In this document: positions 22,151-32,497 of the stretch, in pieces | Layout of the letters: each line of letters begins with the position of its first letter | Position numbering within the stretch: the stretch's first letter is position 1 | Source: Aporrectodea caliginosa | Taxonomy: Eukaryota; Annelida; Clitellata; Crassiclitellata; Lumbricidae | Direction of reading: 5' to 3' | Assembly (NCBI GenBank): GCA_020284085.1 | Contig: JACEVL010000162.1 | Coordinates: 1,067,266-1,131,265, forward strand | Length of the DNA: 64,000 nucleotides | Made by a program: the position numbers and the translations under genes | The notes under the pieces: generated by a model | What the model saw: only the letters and a program-made list of their open reading frames with translations | The model's database searches: none | What the model was told of the DNA's origin: nothing

Positions 22151-24116
22151 AGGCTTTCCAAGCAGGCGCTATAGTAGTAAAATCCCCATACACAGTTTTA
22201 ACCGGGACATCGCTCTGACACCTAGGGGACACTATCACCTCCTCGGCAACGATAACGCGCCGGCACCACATTGACCCATTACCTCTCACCAGGGAGATAC
22301 GTTTACGGTCAACAAACAAGGCCCCAGTCCCAAAACTTAAGCGGCAGCGATGCTCCTTTAACCAGTCCATCCCAAGCATGGGCTCAGCAATTTGGTCTGA
22401 CACCAAAAATGAAGTATGGACCTGTAAACCACCCGCTATCTTAATAGGCACCTGGACTTCCCCAAGAACGCGTATGGCAGTCCCATTAGCAGCCATCAAA
22501 AAGCGATTGCAAGAACGAAGCTCTAACCCATCGACGATAGATGAAGGCACCAGACTGACCTCCGATCCAGTGTCGACCAGGCACATCTGCGATCGTCCGT
22601 GAATCGTCCCTCTGATGTAGATGGCGTTCTTGCTTGCTCGGTCCGGCAGGCTCGGACGTGTCGTGTTGTTTCTGGCCACCGGGTCCGGTGGCGTCGTATC
22701 TCGTTCATCGTCGGGTGGTGCGTCGTCGTTCGGTCGGTTCCGGAAGCGGCGTCGTTGACGGCAGTTACGCGAGATGTGACCTGCTCGTCCGCAGTTGTAG
22801 CAAGTCACCGATCGTCGCGTGTTCTCCAATGGCGTCGTAGGTTGTTCATCGGGGCGAGCGTCTCGACCCGGTCCATCGTTCATCGGAGTTCCTCGGCGGA
22901 GCTCGCGGAGTTGGCGGTCGATTCGTTGCTCAATCTCTCGCTGGAATCGTCGCTGCTCCTCCATCTGCGTAGCCAGAAACCGGTCCAGCTGCGATTGCAA
23001 CTGAGAGTTCACGTCGGTTTCCTGGGCTCCACGCACTCTATTCGGCTGTCGTCTTCGTTCATCGGGGTCGGTCGCTCGCTGGTAGGCTTCCAGGCGAAGC
23101 GCCGTCCGGTAAGCTTCATCAAGCGTCTTCGGCTCACGCTCGCGTACTTTGAGCGACAGTTCTCGGTCTCTCATCGCTTCCAAGAAGGAGTCCTTCGCGA
23201 TGATCTGCGTCGTCTCGTTGGAAGGCACCGGGTAGGCGAGGACAACCAGTCGTCGGATTTCATGCAGCAGGTCGCTCAGGTTTTCTTCCGGTCGTTGGCG
23301 GCGGTAGTACAGCTGAGCACGGAAGGTTTCTGTTTGGCCCTCCGTCCCGCATCTTTGGCGAAGGCGTTCGACCAATTCCTCGTAGCTCGCGCTCGGTTGA
23401 GCGCCGAAGTCCCAAAGGAGCTGCGTTGCGGCCTTCTCAAGCGAACATCTTAGGTAGTCGACTCGATCAGCGGCCGTCCACTTGTTATGCCTCGCGCAGA
23501 CCTCGAACTGCACCAGGAACGACTCCAACGAACCTGTCCCATCAAACTTGCCTGGTTTCATCGGCGTCGGCCGATTACGCAGCAAACCACCGACACTTTC
23601 CAGTGGATTCGTCGTAGAATTCATCGGCTCGCACGTCTTTTCAGTCTCTTCGGTCTTTACGCGGCCATCCGATTTCAATTTCGTCTTTTCCGTCGTCCAT
23701 TCGCCCGTCTTTCCTCGGATGCTCGTTCTCACCGGCTCATCCGTCTTTTCTCGGAAGCTCGGTCTCGGATGCATCGTGGGCTTCGTCGGTTCGCCCGTCA
23801 TTTCTCGGATGCTCGGTCTCAGCGGCAGCTCTTCGTCATCGGAGTCGATCTCCGTCACCAAGCGTCTTCGTTCCGACGGCATCTCCATCGTTGCTCTTCT
23901 CGCGGCTGGCGTCGACGTCTCGGCAGGCGTTCGGACTTCACTCGGCGTCGGGAAGGAGAGATCTTCCAAGAAACGGCTGCTGTCCGGTTTCGTCCCGATC
24001 GCGGCCATCCGTCTCGCAGCTGGCGTAGAAATATCGGCAGGCGTTCGGACTTGACTCGGCATCCGGAAGGCAATCTCACCGTCGTCGTTGTCGTCGTCTT
24101 CTTCACGGAGCATCAT
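22149..24116 (-). CDS. Ty3/Gypsy Gag-protease polyprotein
   Basis: 655 codons on the minus strand, beginning 35 bp after the primer-binding site. Residues 1-180 are an unusual acidic and basic, low-complexity N-terminus with a motif repeated twice (VRTPADISTPAARR and VRTPAETSTPAARR). Residues ~185-330 are a retrotransposon capsid-type Gag domain (KPGKFDGTGSLESFLVQFE, then DRVDYLRCSLEKAA and FRAQLYYRRQRPEENLSDLL). A coiled, charged stretch follows. Residues 439-452 are a CCHC zinc knuckle (CYNCGRAGHISRNC). The aspartic protease active site is DTGSEVSLV at 515-523, with the family's 'LGMDWL' block about 70 residues later. Gag builds the particle and the knuckle binds RNA. The frame is intact, but the element lacks pol and a 3' LTR, so movement would need help in trans. 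Confidence 0.93.
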   Translation of the reverse strand: MMLREEDDDNDDGEIAFRMPSQVRTPADISTPAARRMAAIGTKPDSSRFLEDLSFPTPSEVRTPAETSTPAARRATMEMPSERRRLVTEIDSDDEELPLRPSIREMTGEPTKPTMHPRPSFREKTDEPVRTSIRGKTGEWTTEKTKLKSDGRVKTEETEKTCEPMNSTTNPLESVGGLLRNRPTPMKPGKFDGTGSLESFLVQFEVCARHNKWTAADRVDYLRCSLEKAATQLLWDFGAQPSASYEELVERLRQRCGTEGQTETFRAQLYYRRQRPEENLSDLLHEIRRLVVLAYPVPSNETTQIIAKDSFLEAMRDRELSLKVREREPKTLDEAYRTALRLEAYQRATDPDERRRQPNRVRGAQETDVNSQLQSQLDRFLATQMEEQRRFQREIEQRIDRQLRELRRGTPMNDGPGRDARPDEQPTTPLENTRRSVTCYNCGRAGHISRNCRQRRRFRNRPNDDAPPDDERDTTPPDPVARNNTTRPSLPDRASKNAIYIRGTIHGRSQMCLVDTGSEVSLVPSSIVDGLELRSCNRFLMAANGTAIRVLGEVQVPIKIAGGLQVHTSFLVSDQIAEPMLGMDWLKEHRCRLSFGTGALFVDRKRISLVRGNGSMWCRRVIVAEEVIVSPRCQSDVPVKTVYGDFTTIAPAWKA

Positions 24117-24150
24117 CGGTTGATTCTAGCGTCGTCGGCTGGCGGAAGAC

Positions 24151-24172
24151 TTGAACCCCACTTCTGGTACCA
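24151..24172 (-). promoter_or_regulatory. Primer-binding site, tRNA-Leu type
   Basis: On the plus strand the sequence ending CCCCACTTCTGGTACCA reads as a tRNA 3' end: T-loop AAC, T-stem CCCAC, acceptor TTCTGGT, discriminator A, then CCA. An acceptor partner ACCAGAA is that of animal tRNA-Leu(UAA) as I remember it. It lies one base inside the LTR, as expected for minus-strand primer binding in a Ty3/Gypsy element. Confidence 0.8.
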
Positions 24173-24535
24173 GTGTCGCGGACAACCCCTTCTCTCCCTC
24201 GTGAGGCCCTCTTCTTCGTGTGGCGGAGGTAGAGGCTGCTGCGCAGGAGGACTACAGTCTCGCGTGTCGCTCGAAAGAGCGCAAGTTCGGCGTCTGGAGT
24301 ATTGCAGACGACTTATGACAATCGCCGCTGACGACGCGCTCAGACAATCAACACAAGTCGAAGTCACTAGGTTTTGAACCCGTATATTGCTGCCCAAATC
24401 GTCAGCCAACTTAACCACGGTCACACAGACCAGCAACGGCATACAAGACGATCACACAGTCAGAGCACACGTCGAATGCTGCCTCTTACAACGAAGACCC
24501 CAGGTAGCTCGAATATCGAATACACAAGAGAGTCC

Positions 24536-24545
24536 TCTATATATA
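24536..24545 (-). promoter_or_regulatory. TATA box of the LTR
   Basis: TATATATAGA on the minus strand, about 370 bp before the primer-binding site, followed by a region suited to a transcription start. Probable RNA polymerase II promoter of the retrotransposon. Confidence 0.6.
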
Positions 24546-24574
24546 CCATTAAGGCGGGGGTATCTCGGGCGCTG

Positions 24575-24840
24575 CACCGGTGCAAGAGCCGGCGGGCAAA
24601 TGTGCAAGGGCCGACGGGCAAAAGTGCAAGGCCCGGTGCAAGAGCCGCGGGCAAATGTGCAGAAGCCGGTGCAAGAGCCGACGGGCAAAAGTGCAAGGCC
24701 CACGGGCAAATGTGCAGAAGCCGCCGGGCAAATGTGCAGAAGCCGCCGGGCAAAAGTGCAAGGCCCGGTGCAAGAGCCGTGGGCAAATGTGCAAGGCCCG
24801 AGGTGCAAGGCCCGAGGGGAAGGGAGAGGGCGTGCAAGAG
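24575..24840. repeat. Two-module minisatellite inside the LTR
   Basis: Units of 21-22 bp, GTGCARRRSCC followed by GGGCAAAT or GGGCAAAA, alternate with 12-bp half units GTGCAAGGCCCG. About eleven units are visible. Open frames of 100-211 codons across it in five frames (Leu/His/Cys-rich or Lys/Arg/Gly-rich) are translations of the repeat, not genes. Confidence 0.88.
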
Positions 24841-25259
24841 CCAAGCAAGACCCACACAGAATATCACAGTGACAAAGTGGAATACACACACATACAAACA
24901 CAGTGTCACACACATACAAGCACAGTGGCAAAGAGAGACAATACCACCCTGTCCGAAACCATGGACCAAAAGGGAGGCCAGTCCAACTCCCGGGGAGGGC
25001 AACCCCTAAAATCCGTCACAATTAAAATGATAGAATATAAAATGAATGAAAAACCATAAAATGGAAAGATAAAACATAACATAAAACAAAATGCAAATAT
25101 CACCAGCTTTTATAAGACAAAGATTGCAATTCACATAGGCTAATGCTCCTATGAAAAACGGCATGGCTATTAGATTTAGGCTAAATGTTACGAAAGCCTT
25201 TCGTAGGCCCTAGCATTTAAATCTTATAGCCATGCTATTTTTCGTCGAAAGTTAGTTAA

Positions 25260-26223
25260 CCCTCGGGCTACCAAGGGGGGTGGTTGCCACCACCCCCTAC
25301 GTTTTTATGCATAAAAATTTTTTTTCATATGGAATATAATTTTTGCAATTTAGGTAGCTGTAGCAGATTCATTGGCGCACATTTTGAGGTAAACATCATG
25401 GTGGTAGCCCACGCCATTCAAAAGTTATACCCGATATACCCGAGGCACCAGGGGGTGGATACCACCCCCCTAGTTTTTCGACTGTAACTTATTGACTATT
25501 CTTCCTATAAGAGAAACAAATATACCATTCTTTAGAGGGAATGTAAGGCTTCATTGGCATACTTAAATGTTTGTCTTTTGAAAACCGGAGGTGATCAAAA
25601 TAAATAATAATACCCGTAGTATGCGTGAAAAATGGCTGAATGGAAGGACTCCCCCTTAGTTTTTTGTCTGTAGCGTATTCAGTTTTCTTCCCAGAAGAGA
25701 AACAAATATACCAATCTTTAGAGGGAATATAGGGCTTCATTTGCGAACTTACATGTTTGTCTTTTGAAAACCGGAAATGATCAAAATAAATAATAATACG
25801 CGTAATCTGTGTGAAAATGGCTGAATACAGCTTCACAATGTAAAACCGATATATATGTATGGACATATATGTATGGATGTATATTTACACTATATAAACA
25901 TGTGTAGGGATGTATTTGTGTATCTTGGATACATAGATCAGTTTCAAAACACACATAATCTTATTTTTTCTCCAAAAAGTTTTAAAAATGTACGAAATAA
26001 TATAAAATATCGCTAATTATCGGTTCCTTTGTTAAAAATGCTGTAATTTCGAGGTGCATTCACATAATGTACAACCAAATATAGCATTCTGTGCAGAAAT
26101 GAATGCTGAATCCAATGCTATATTACAAGTTATGATATGTGAAACCAAACACGAAATCCAGGGGGGTGGTAACCACCCCCCCTTGGTAGTCAGTGTTACA
26201 AAAAAAGCTTGGTAGCCCGAGGG
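25260..26223. mobile_element. piggyBac-like MITE (TTAA TSD)
   Basis: CCCTCGGGCTACCAAG and its exact inverse bound a 964-bp element, with TTAA on both sides (25,256-25,259 and 26,224-26,227). Just inside each end is a palindrome-rich block (GGTGGTTGCCACCACCCC; GGGGGTGGTAACCACCCCC). The interior has two ~185-bp tandem copies (about 25,500-25,680 and 25,685-25,850) sharing GAGAAACAAATATACCA and TGTTTGTCTTTTGAAAACCG. The 125-codon minus-strand frame simply follows these copies. No transposase. Confidence 0.92.
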
Positions 26224-26269
26224 TTAAGGCAGCAGTCAACTGCTGTAAATTGACCAATGTAATTCCTGG

Positions 26270-26743
26270 TAATCTATCGTTTTAGCGGGTTTAATTATTT
26301 CTGAAATTCTCATATCGGAATAGCGGGTTTTATTATGTTGTTGCTAAATTATTTGATATTGTCACTTTAAAATGGAAGCTGTATTGATGAAAAAACTGTT
26401 TCCCTAAAATGGAAGTGGGATTGGTGAAAACATTCCTGTGTTCAAAATTGAAGTTGGATTGATCGAAATAATGTTTACCGTAAATAGAAGCGGGAATAGA
26501 TGAGAATATATATCTTTCCTTAAATAAAAGTTCCATTGATGAAAAATATTTATCTCGTCAAATAGAAGTTGGATTGATAAAAGTAATCTTCTGCAATTAA
26601 ATGGAAGTTGGATTGATGAAAAAATGTCGTCATGAAATGGAAGCTGGATTAAAAACGTTTATTGCTTAGTTTCACATAATTAAACCCGCTAAAACGATAC
26701 TGAATACTAATGCAATAATTAAACCCGCTAAAACGATAGATTA
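26270..26743. mobile_element. MITE with a perfect 30-bp TIR and internal tandem motif
   Basis: TAATCTATCGTTTTAGCGGG (first 20 bases) and a perfect 30-base inverse define the ends. A second half-copy of the right TIR lies at about 26,677-26,703. If the terminal TA is the target duplication, this is a Tc1/mariner-type MITE. The interior has about eight degenerate copies of a 36-38-bp unit around GGAAGTTGGATTGATGAAAA. Non-coding. Confidence 0.88.
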
Positions 26744-26749
26744 CCTAAT

Positions 26750-28364
26750 TCCTGATGCCAGTTCGAGATAAGTTACGAACAGCGAAAAGTGGGGGGTGGC
26801 AAATAGTTTGCCCCAACGAAAGGGCCCAGGGGCAAACTATTTATTAGTGATATAGTTGAAATGTTATAAATAGAGAAGGAATTATGAAGTATAACACTAC
26901 GCGTCAGTAGGCCTACTCGAGTCCACACTCACGAGTGACGACGAATAGGGAAAACGCTGAATTACTATCGAACGATTAACTAAGTATTTCTTAACAACAG
27001 ATTTGGCGGAATGAAGCTACCTCTTACGTAGAAGGTCACTGAAATTAATGACGTCATCGCTAATTGCGCACAATACATCAATAAATACGGATTTTTTATA
27101 TCGCGCAAGTTGTGTAAAATTCAGTCGTAAGGCAGCTTTGCAAAAGCACATCAAAGGTTATTTTGCTAAAGCTATATTTATTTCCTTTCTAAACGTTTGC
27201 AAGTGATTAACACATGCAATGGAGTCCTGGAATTTTCAGAAGCGGGTTAAATTGTTAACGCTGATGGGTTTGAAAAGAGACTTTAGAAGTAGCCTAGCCT
27301 ATAATTGCGTAGCTTAATGTTAATCGTCAGAATAAATATCTTAGAATTTCTATAGCGTGGGATTAATAACGCGACGCGTATAGGCCTACATATAGCCCTG
27401 TTAGTTAATAGGCTATCGTTGATTAGGCTAAGTCAAATTAGGCCTACAGGGTAAGTAGCCTACGGTCGAAACATCAACGACGAAATCCTTGAAGACACTG
27501 GAGCAGCCTACGGAAGGAGAATTCAGGAACAGAGTTTTTCATCGAAACGAACGTTTTGCATGAAGAGGAATGGAAGTCTGGCAGTTGGAAAAACTGGCAA
27601 AATCAAGAAAGGAAGAAAAGCGATGAAAGGAATGGCTGGCAGAAGTAAAGAAGAATGGAGGGGAGGGACTGTTCATCCCTTGATGTATCGTCATTTGATG
27701 AACAGTCAGCATACCTCAAGATTCAGTTGCAAGGCAAGGTCTACATCTAATTAATCTTCATCAAGGACATTACAGTGGATTTATTTAATATCTGAGTACA
27801 ACGTTCGCTATATATAACTAGTTCACCTTCAGTTAAAATCATACCAGTGGTGTTCTATTATACAAAGGTTAGATAGCTTCAATATTTCGTCATAAGAGTA
27901 TTTTCTATGTAACTAATCCTGCCGTTTGATCGAAAATAACTACTCGTGACAGATAAAACATGAACCCTCCATGTAAGCGGAAAATTAAATGAAGTCGTCG
28001 ATAATGTGAGAAACTAAACAGTGATAATTTTGGCTATAGCAACAACAATTGCAGAAACTTTGACCCAGGCTTTGACAGCTTAGATATGCTTATTAAAACT
28101 TGTGCTCTTCAAGAGTCATGCAAATCCTAGTTTTGTCTCTAATCTGGTGGTTGCAGCATCACATACGAATCACCTTAAGAAAATCATGTAGATGTTAATT
28201 ATTACAGAAACCGTATGCTGAAGGTGATCATTTGGCGGCTGAACACATACTGGAGAAAAGCAGTGAAATTGCCTGATGACGAATAAGACAACCCATATTG
28301 GAGATACACCATACAAAGATCAGCTTTCTGAAAATCAGTTACCGGTACTACAGTTAGTGGTCTG
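26750..28364. other. Upstream region of the zinc-finger gene, with decayed fingers at its end
   Basis: No convincing exon from 26,750 to about 28,200. A TATATATA stretch lies near 27,810. From about 28,245 the sequence is recognisably zinc-finger-like but broken: HTGEK then a stop, THIGDTPYK, then TTVSGLMVHTKTH in the frame that joins the open ORF. The block GAAGGTGATCATTTGG at about 28,218 has counterparts upstream of both other zinc-finger loci. Confidence 0.6.
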
Positions 28365-30317
28365 ATGGTGCACACGAAAACCCATACTGGCCAAAAAATA
28401 TACAGGTGCTATTTATATCAAAGACATTTTGCTGATGGTAGCAATCTTAAAATGGACATAAGAACCCATACAGGTGAAACACCATACAGGTGCCAGTTAT
28501 GTCTTAAGTCATTTGCCCAATGCAGTAAACTTGAAACGCATATGAGAACCCATACTGGCGAAAAGCCATACTGGTGCCAGATATGCAAGAAAACATTTGC
28601 TCAAGGTGGTGCTCTGAAAACACACATGAGAACCCATACAGGTGAAACACCATACAGGTGGCAGTTATGTCAAAAATCATTTGCCCGATGCAGTAATCTA
28701 AAACAACACATGATAACCCATACTGGCGAAAAACCATATTGCTGCCAATTGTGTAGGAAAACATTTGCTCAAGCTATTCATCTAAAAACACACATGAGAA
28801 CCCATACTGGCGAAAAACAATACATGTGCCACTTGTGTCACAAAAGATTTTCTCAATGTGGTGAGATGAAAAGTCACATGCGAATTCATACAGGAGAAAA
28901 ACCATACAAGTGCCAGTTATGTCAGAAACCTTTCACTCGACATAGTACTCTGAAAGAACATATGAGAACCCATACTGGCGAAAAACCATACAAGTGCACG
29001 TTGTGTTACAAAACATTTGCTCATGGTTATACTTTGAGAAGACACACGATAACCCATACTGGCGAAAAATCGCACAGGTGCCAGCTATGTCACAAGTCAT
29101 TTAATCATGGTAGTGGTCTGAAAGTGCACATGAGAAAGCATACTGGAGAGAAACCATACATATGTCAGTTTTGTGAAAAATCAGTTGCTACTGCGGGTGG
29201 CTTGACAGTGCATATGAGAACCCATACTGGCGAAAAACCATACATGTGCATGTTGTGTCAGAAATCATTTCCTGATGGTAGTCACTTGAAAAGCCACATG
29301 AGAACCCATACTGGAGAAAAACCATACAAGTGCCAGTTATGTGAGAAATCTTACACTCGACATAGTACTCTGAAAGAACATATGAGAACCCATACTGGCG
29401 AAAAACCATACAAGTGCACGTTGTGTTACAAAACATTTGCTCATGGTTATACTTTGAGAAGACACACGATAACCCATACTGGCGAAAAATCGCACAGGTG
29501 CCAGCTATGTCACAAGTCATTTAATCATGGTAGTGGTCTGAAAGTGCACATGAGAAAGCATACTGGAGAGAAACCATACATATGTCAGTTTTGTGAAAAA
29601 TCATTTGCTACAGCGGGTGGCTTGACAGTGCATATGAGAACCCATACTGGTGAAAAACCATACTTCTGTCAGTTGTATCACAAAAGATTTGGTATACATT
29701 GTCATCTGAAAACGCACATAAGAACCCATTATGGTGAAAAACCATACATGTGTCATTTATGTCATAGATCATTTAATGATGGTAGTAATCTCAAAACTCA
29801 TATGAGAAATCATACAGGAGAAAATCCATTCACATGTGAGGTTTATAATAAAGGATTCAACGAAATTGGAAATCTAAAGAGACACGGAAGAACTCATGCA
29901 ACAGAGAAGCAACACACACGGAATAAACCTTATGCCAAGAGCAGTTCTTCAGTGAAGCAGTTCAAACTCTGCGATGGTGAACAACCACAGGATCTTAAAA
30001 CCGGAAGTGAAGTAATTGCTAACCTATCTGATCATTTCATTACATATAATAGTACTGGTGTGATTGATAAACGATATGAACGCATCTCAAAGAACATTTG
30101 TACGGATTCTAGTGGAATTGCAGGTCGTTTACCGAAAATTAGAAATGGAGAACGTCGGGATGATAGGAAATTCAATTCTCCTGTGGATGCAAAAGCGTCT
30201 TTGTCAAAATCTTTTGGATGTGGTATTTGTGGCGAAATGCTTGAAATAGAGAAAGAATTTGTTGACCATTGTTCTAGCCATCGATTTTCTCCACCTGTCG
30301 ACTTTAATAGTTGCTGA
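28365..30317 (+). CDS. C2H2 zinc-finger protein with ~19 fingers
   Basis: 650 codons, one open frame. About eighteen C2H2 fingers follow each other from residue 15 to ~510, joined by TGEKP-type linkers. The usual form is YxCxxCxKxF, five residues, L, two residues, HMRTH. Four are defective: finger 1 lacks its second Cys and first His, finger 4 has Trp for its first Cys, and fingers 16 and 18 have Tyr for the second Cys. After a linker ([12 protein letters not shown]) comes a non-finger tail with GIAGRLPKI and [16 protein letters not shown], ending in a last C-x2-C-x12-H-x3-H finger. Tandem fingers of this kind bind DNA in the nucleus. No KRAB, BTB or SCAN domain is present. Fingers 7-10 recur nearly unchanged as 12-15. 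Broken finger sequence upstream suggests the true 5' end is lost or spliced. Confidence 0.8.
   Translation: MVHTKTHTGQKIYRCYLYQRHFADGSNLKMDIRTHTGETPYRCQLCLKSFAQCSKLETHMRTHTGEKPYWCQICKKTFAQGGALKTHMRTHTGETPYRWQLCQKSFARCSNLKQHMITHTGEKPYCCQLCRKTFAQAIHLKTHMRTHTGEKQYMCHLCHKRFSQCGEMKSHMRIHTGEKPYKCQLCQKPFTRHSTLKEHMRTHTGEKPYKCTLCYKTFAHGYTLRRHTITHTGEKSHRCQLCHKSFNHGSGLKVHMRKHTGEKPYICQFCEKSVATAGGLTVHMRTHTGEKPYMCMLCQKSFPDGSHLKSHMRTHTGEKPYKCQLCEKSYTRHSTLKEHMRTHTGEKPYKCTLCYKTFAHGYTLRRHTITHTGEKSHRCQLCHKSFNHGSGLKVHMRKHTGEKPYICQFCEKSFATAGGLTVHMRTHTGEKPYFCQLYHKRFGIHCHLKTHIRTHYGEKPYMCHLCHRSFNDGSNLKTHMRNHTGENPFTCEVYNKGFNEIGNLKRHGRTHATEKQHTRNKPYAKSSSSVKQFKLCDGEQPQDLKTGSEVIANLSDHFITYNSTGVIDKRYERISKNICTDSSGIAGRLPKIRNGERRDDRKFNSPVDAKASLSKSFGCGICGEMLEIEKEFVDHCSSHRFSPPVDFNSC
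28938..29650 (+). repeat. Recent internal duplication of four fingers
   Basis: The stretch from ACTCGACATAGTACTCTG (about 28,936) to about 29,218 is repeated 420 bp later (29,356-29,638) with almost no change. The period equals five 84-bp finger units. One visible difference changes GTTGCT to TTTGCT in the fourth finger. Consistent with a recent unequal exchange. Confidence 0.88.
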
Positions 30318-30882
30318 CCTGTTCTAAATTAGGATTCCGTATAACTACAGTTGAGAGAGTTGTAATTTGAGAAAAACTTTTAGGATGGGTGCCTAATAGG
30401 CTGTCTAAGAAAACATGTTATGCGTGTTTTCTTATGGATGTCATAGTCAGTTGCCGAGGTGCTTGTGACGACTTCTTGGATTACGCTCGTCTGCTCGTGG
30501 AATTGTTGATGAAGCCAAAAAAATAGAGGAGTTTAATCCATCAATTTCGAAAGTTTAGTGGCTGAACGTTGAGGCTAAGGCAGCCGTCACCGTTCATTCA
30601 CGCGTGACTAGGCGAACTGTACGACACTACGACAAGGATACGATCACCGCTACTGCTGTCACTGCTGCAATCTACTGATCGCTGCCCGTTGGCCCGAGGA
30701 AGAGTGCGGTATAAACAACATGAGACAGCAGCTACCATCGCTCACCCTATAGTGGTTCGTTCCTGCATAGCTTCAGATGGGGCACTGCAGTGAAACAGTC
30801 TGGACTGGGGCGTTTTCAGTGGAGAACACCGCGGATGTATTCTCTGCATCTGGCGTTGTTGTAGCGCCTTCGCCCTGGCCGG
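30318..30882. other. Zinc-finger 3' flank; no further gene seen
   Basis: The first ~40 bp after the stop (TAGTTGCTGACCTGTTCT) match the last coding bases of the paralogue at 38.5 kb, so this stop is an earlier one than in that gene. The remainder has short frames only. Confidence 0.5.
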
Positions 30883-32497
30883 TGTCGCGTGACAGAGTCT
30901 CCCCCCTAAAAGTCTCCCCCGGAGACTCTATTTCGAAACAGATTCTCCCCGGAGACTGTATTCTGAAACAAAGTCTCCGGGGGAGAGAATATTTCATCCC
31001 CCGTTGAAACAGGCTTTATTTCAACGCAAGATAGGGTACACTGTAGTTGTTAAAACGATGAAATCTGAATAAAAACGGTGAAAACTGAATAAAAACAGAG
31101 AAAACTTCGTTTTTTCTAAGAAATAAAATCAAGAGAAAAACGGAAAAGCGAAAAATAAAATAATTTAACTTTCTTACTTCTCGTACTGTATTTTAAAATT
31201 AATAACCTTGTGTAGCCTACACAAATTAATTTTAATCGGCAAATAGCACAACTTTATTAGTAAACACTAAGTAGGCTAACATTAATCTATAAAAATTATT
31301 TTATTTTTATTAGTTTGGTTTAATAAGAAATTGAGAAATTACAAATATTGAACTCTTTTCAAATTTAAATTATAAACAAGTCCACATAAGCCCATACTGA
31401 CATACTGTAAACTAACACAATTAAAAACTAAACTGTGTAAGTAGACGACTAAACTGTGTAAGTAGACGACGTTTCTCACCTTAGGAATATTCTGCTGGAT
31501 ATTCTTTTTTCGTAATGTAATTAGGCAAAGCTTCAGATCAGCCTTATCCATGAAAATAATTTTGAAACGTTTCACAAAGTACCGAAAATACTTATTAGGC
31601 CTAATGCAACTTACAGCAAAATATATACTAACTAGCCTAATACTGAATCCGTTGAGATCATCTAAAACTATGCAGAAATAATCTTGTGCTACGAATAATT
31701 CATGGTGGTCTGCACCTTAGAGTCGACCAATCAATTTTTTCAGCTTTTGTCACCTGCGTGAGCATATTCCATTCTAAGTCTAATAATTCCATGGGTCAAC
31801 AAATGCTCAGCAGTCTTTATCTAAAGCCTCTGCTGGCTTCATGGACAACAGTGCATTTTATTTTACAGTGGCCTATCAATATTAAATAGGTTTGGTATAA
31901 CTGCGATAATTATTTTGTGGGTACTGCCTATAATTCTGTGAATGCCTTATCTTCATCATTGAATGCCAGAAAAGCAAGGGCAAGCATAGGCTATCAGGAA
32001 GCCAGTAGGCCTACTTCACTTACAATCACTGGTTAGACTTTCCTGTTCTAGGTAATTAGCGTACATGACACCAGCTAACAATAATAAATAACTGAAAGGC
32101 TAACCAGATTAATGAATGAATGGTAGGCATCAAAAGAATCACAAAAAATCAAGCGCAAGGTCATATCAGTTGATTGATAGGCCTACCAGTTGAAGGGTAG
32201 GCCTATTCCGCATGAAGAATCGTATATAGGCTAAGCCAGTGCTAGCTCGTATCAGGAAGCCAGTAGAGTTGTATAGCTAATAATAATGGCCTGATAATCT
32301 GACGCTAATAATATTGAACGACCAATATCCAACACAATATCAATGGTAGGTATAACCATATAAGAATCAGCCATATAAGAATCAGCATTAATTAGTGAAT
32401 GAATAAGAATTACTGATCACATAATCTTCAGAAGTCAGTGATAACTAGGAGTCTAGGACCCGTAAAAGTCTACTTGTAGTGAGAGCCATTTTCTTAA

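Larger units (their letters stand above)
24174..25020 (-). repeat. 5' LTR of the Gypsy element
   Basis: 847 bp bounded by TGTCGCGG at the lower end and CCGTCACA at the upper end, so that on the minus strand it starts TGTGACGG and ends CGCGACA. A TATA box and a GC-rich minisatellite lie inside. The primer-binding site follows directly. I find no matching 3' LTR below 20,292, so the boundary at 25,020 rests on the TG...CA ends alone. Confidence 0.75.

Noticed and set aside
22599..24377. Plus-strand frames of up to 296 codons antisense to gag
   Set aside because: Arg/Ser-rich mirror frames of a GC-rich minus-strand gene that has clear Gag, zinc knuckle and protease motifs.
24452..25059. Six frames of 100-211 codons over the LTR
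   Set aside because: The GTGCA minisatellite is open in most frames. Cys/Leu/His or Lys/Gly composition repeats with the DNA unit.
27560..27754. 64-codon Lys/Arg-rich frame upstream of the zinc-finger gene as a first exon
   Set aside because: No splice sites in a suitable phase and no recognisable domain.
28480..29900. 84-bp periodicity considered as a satellite
   Set aside because: It is the coding period of C2H2 fingers (28 codons) with conserved Cys/His positions.
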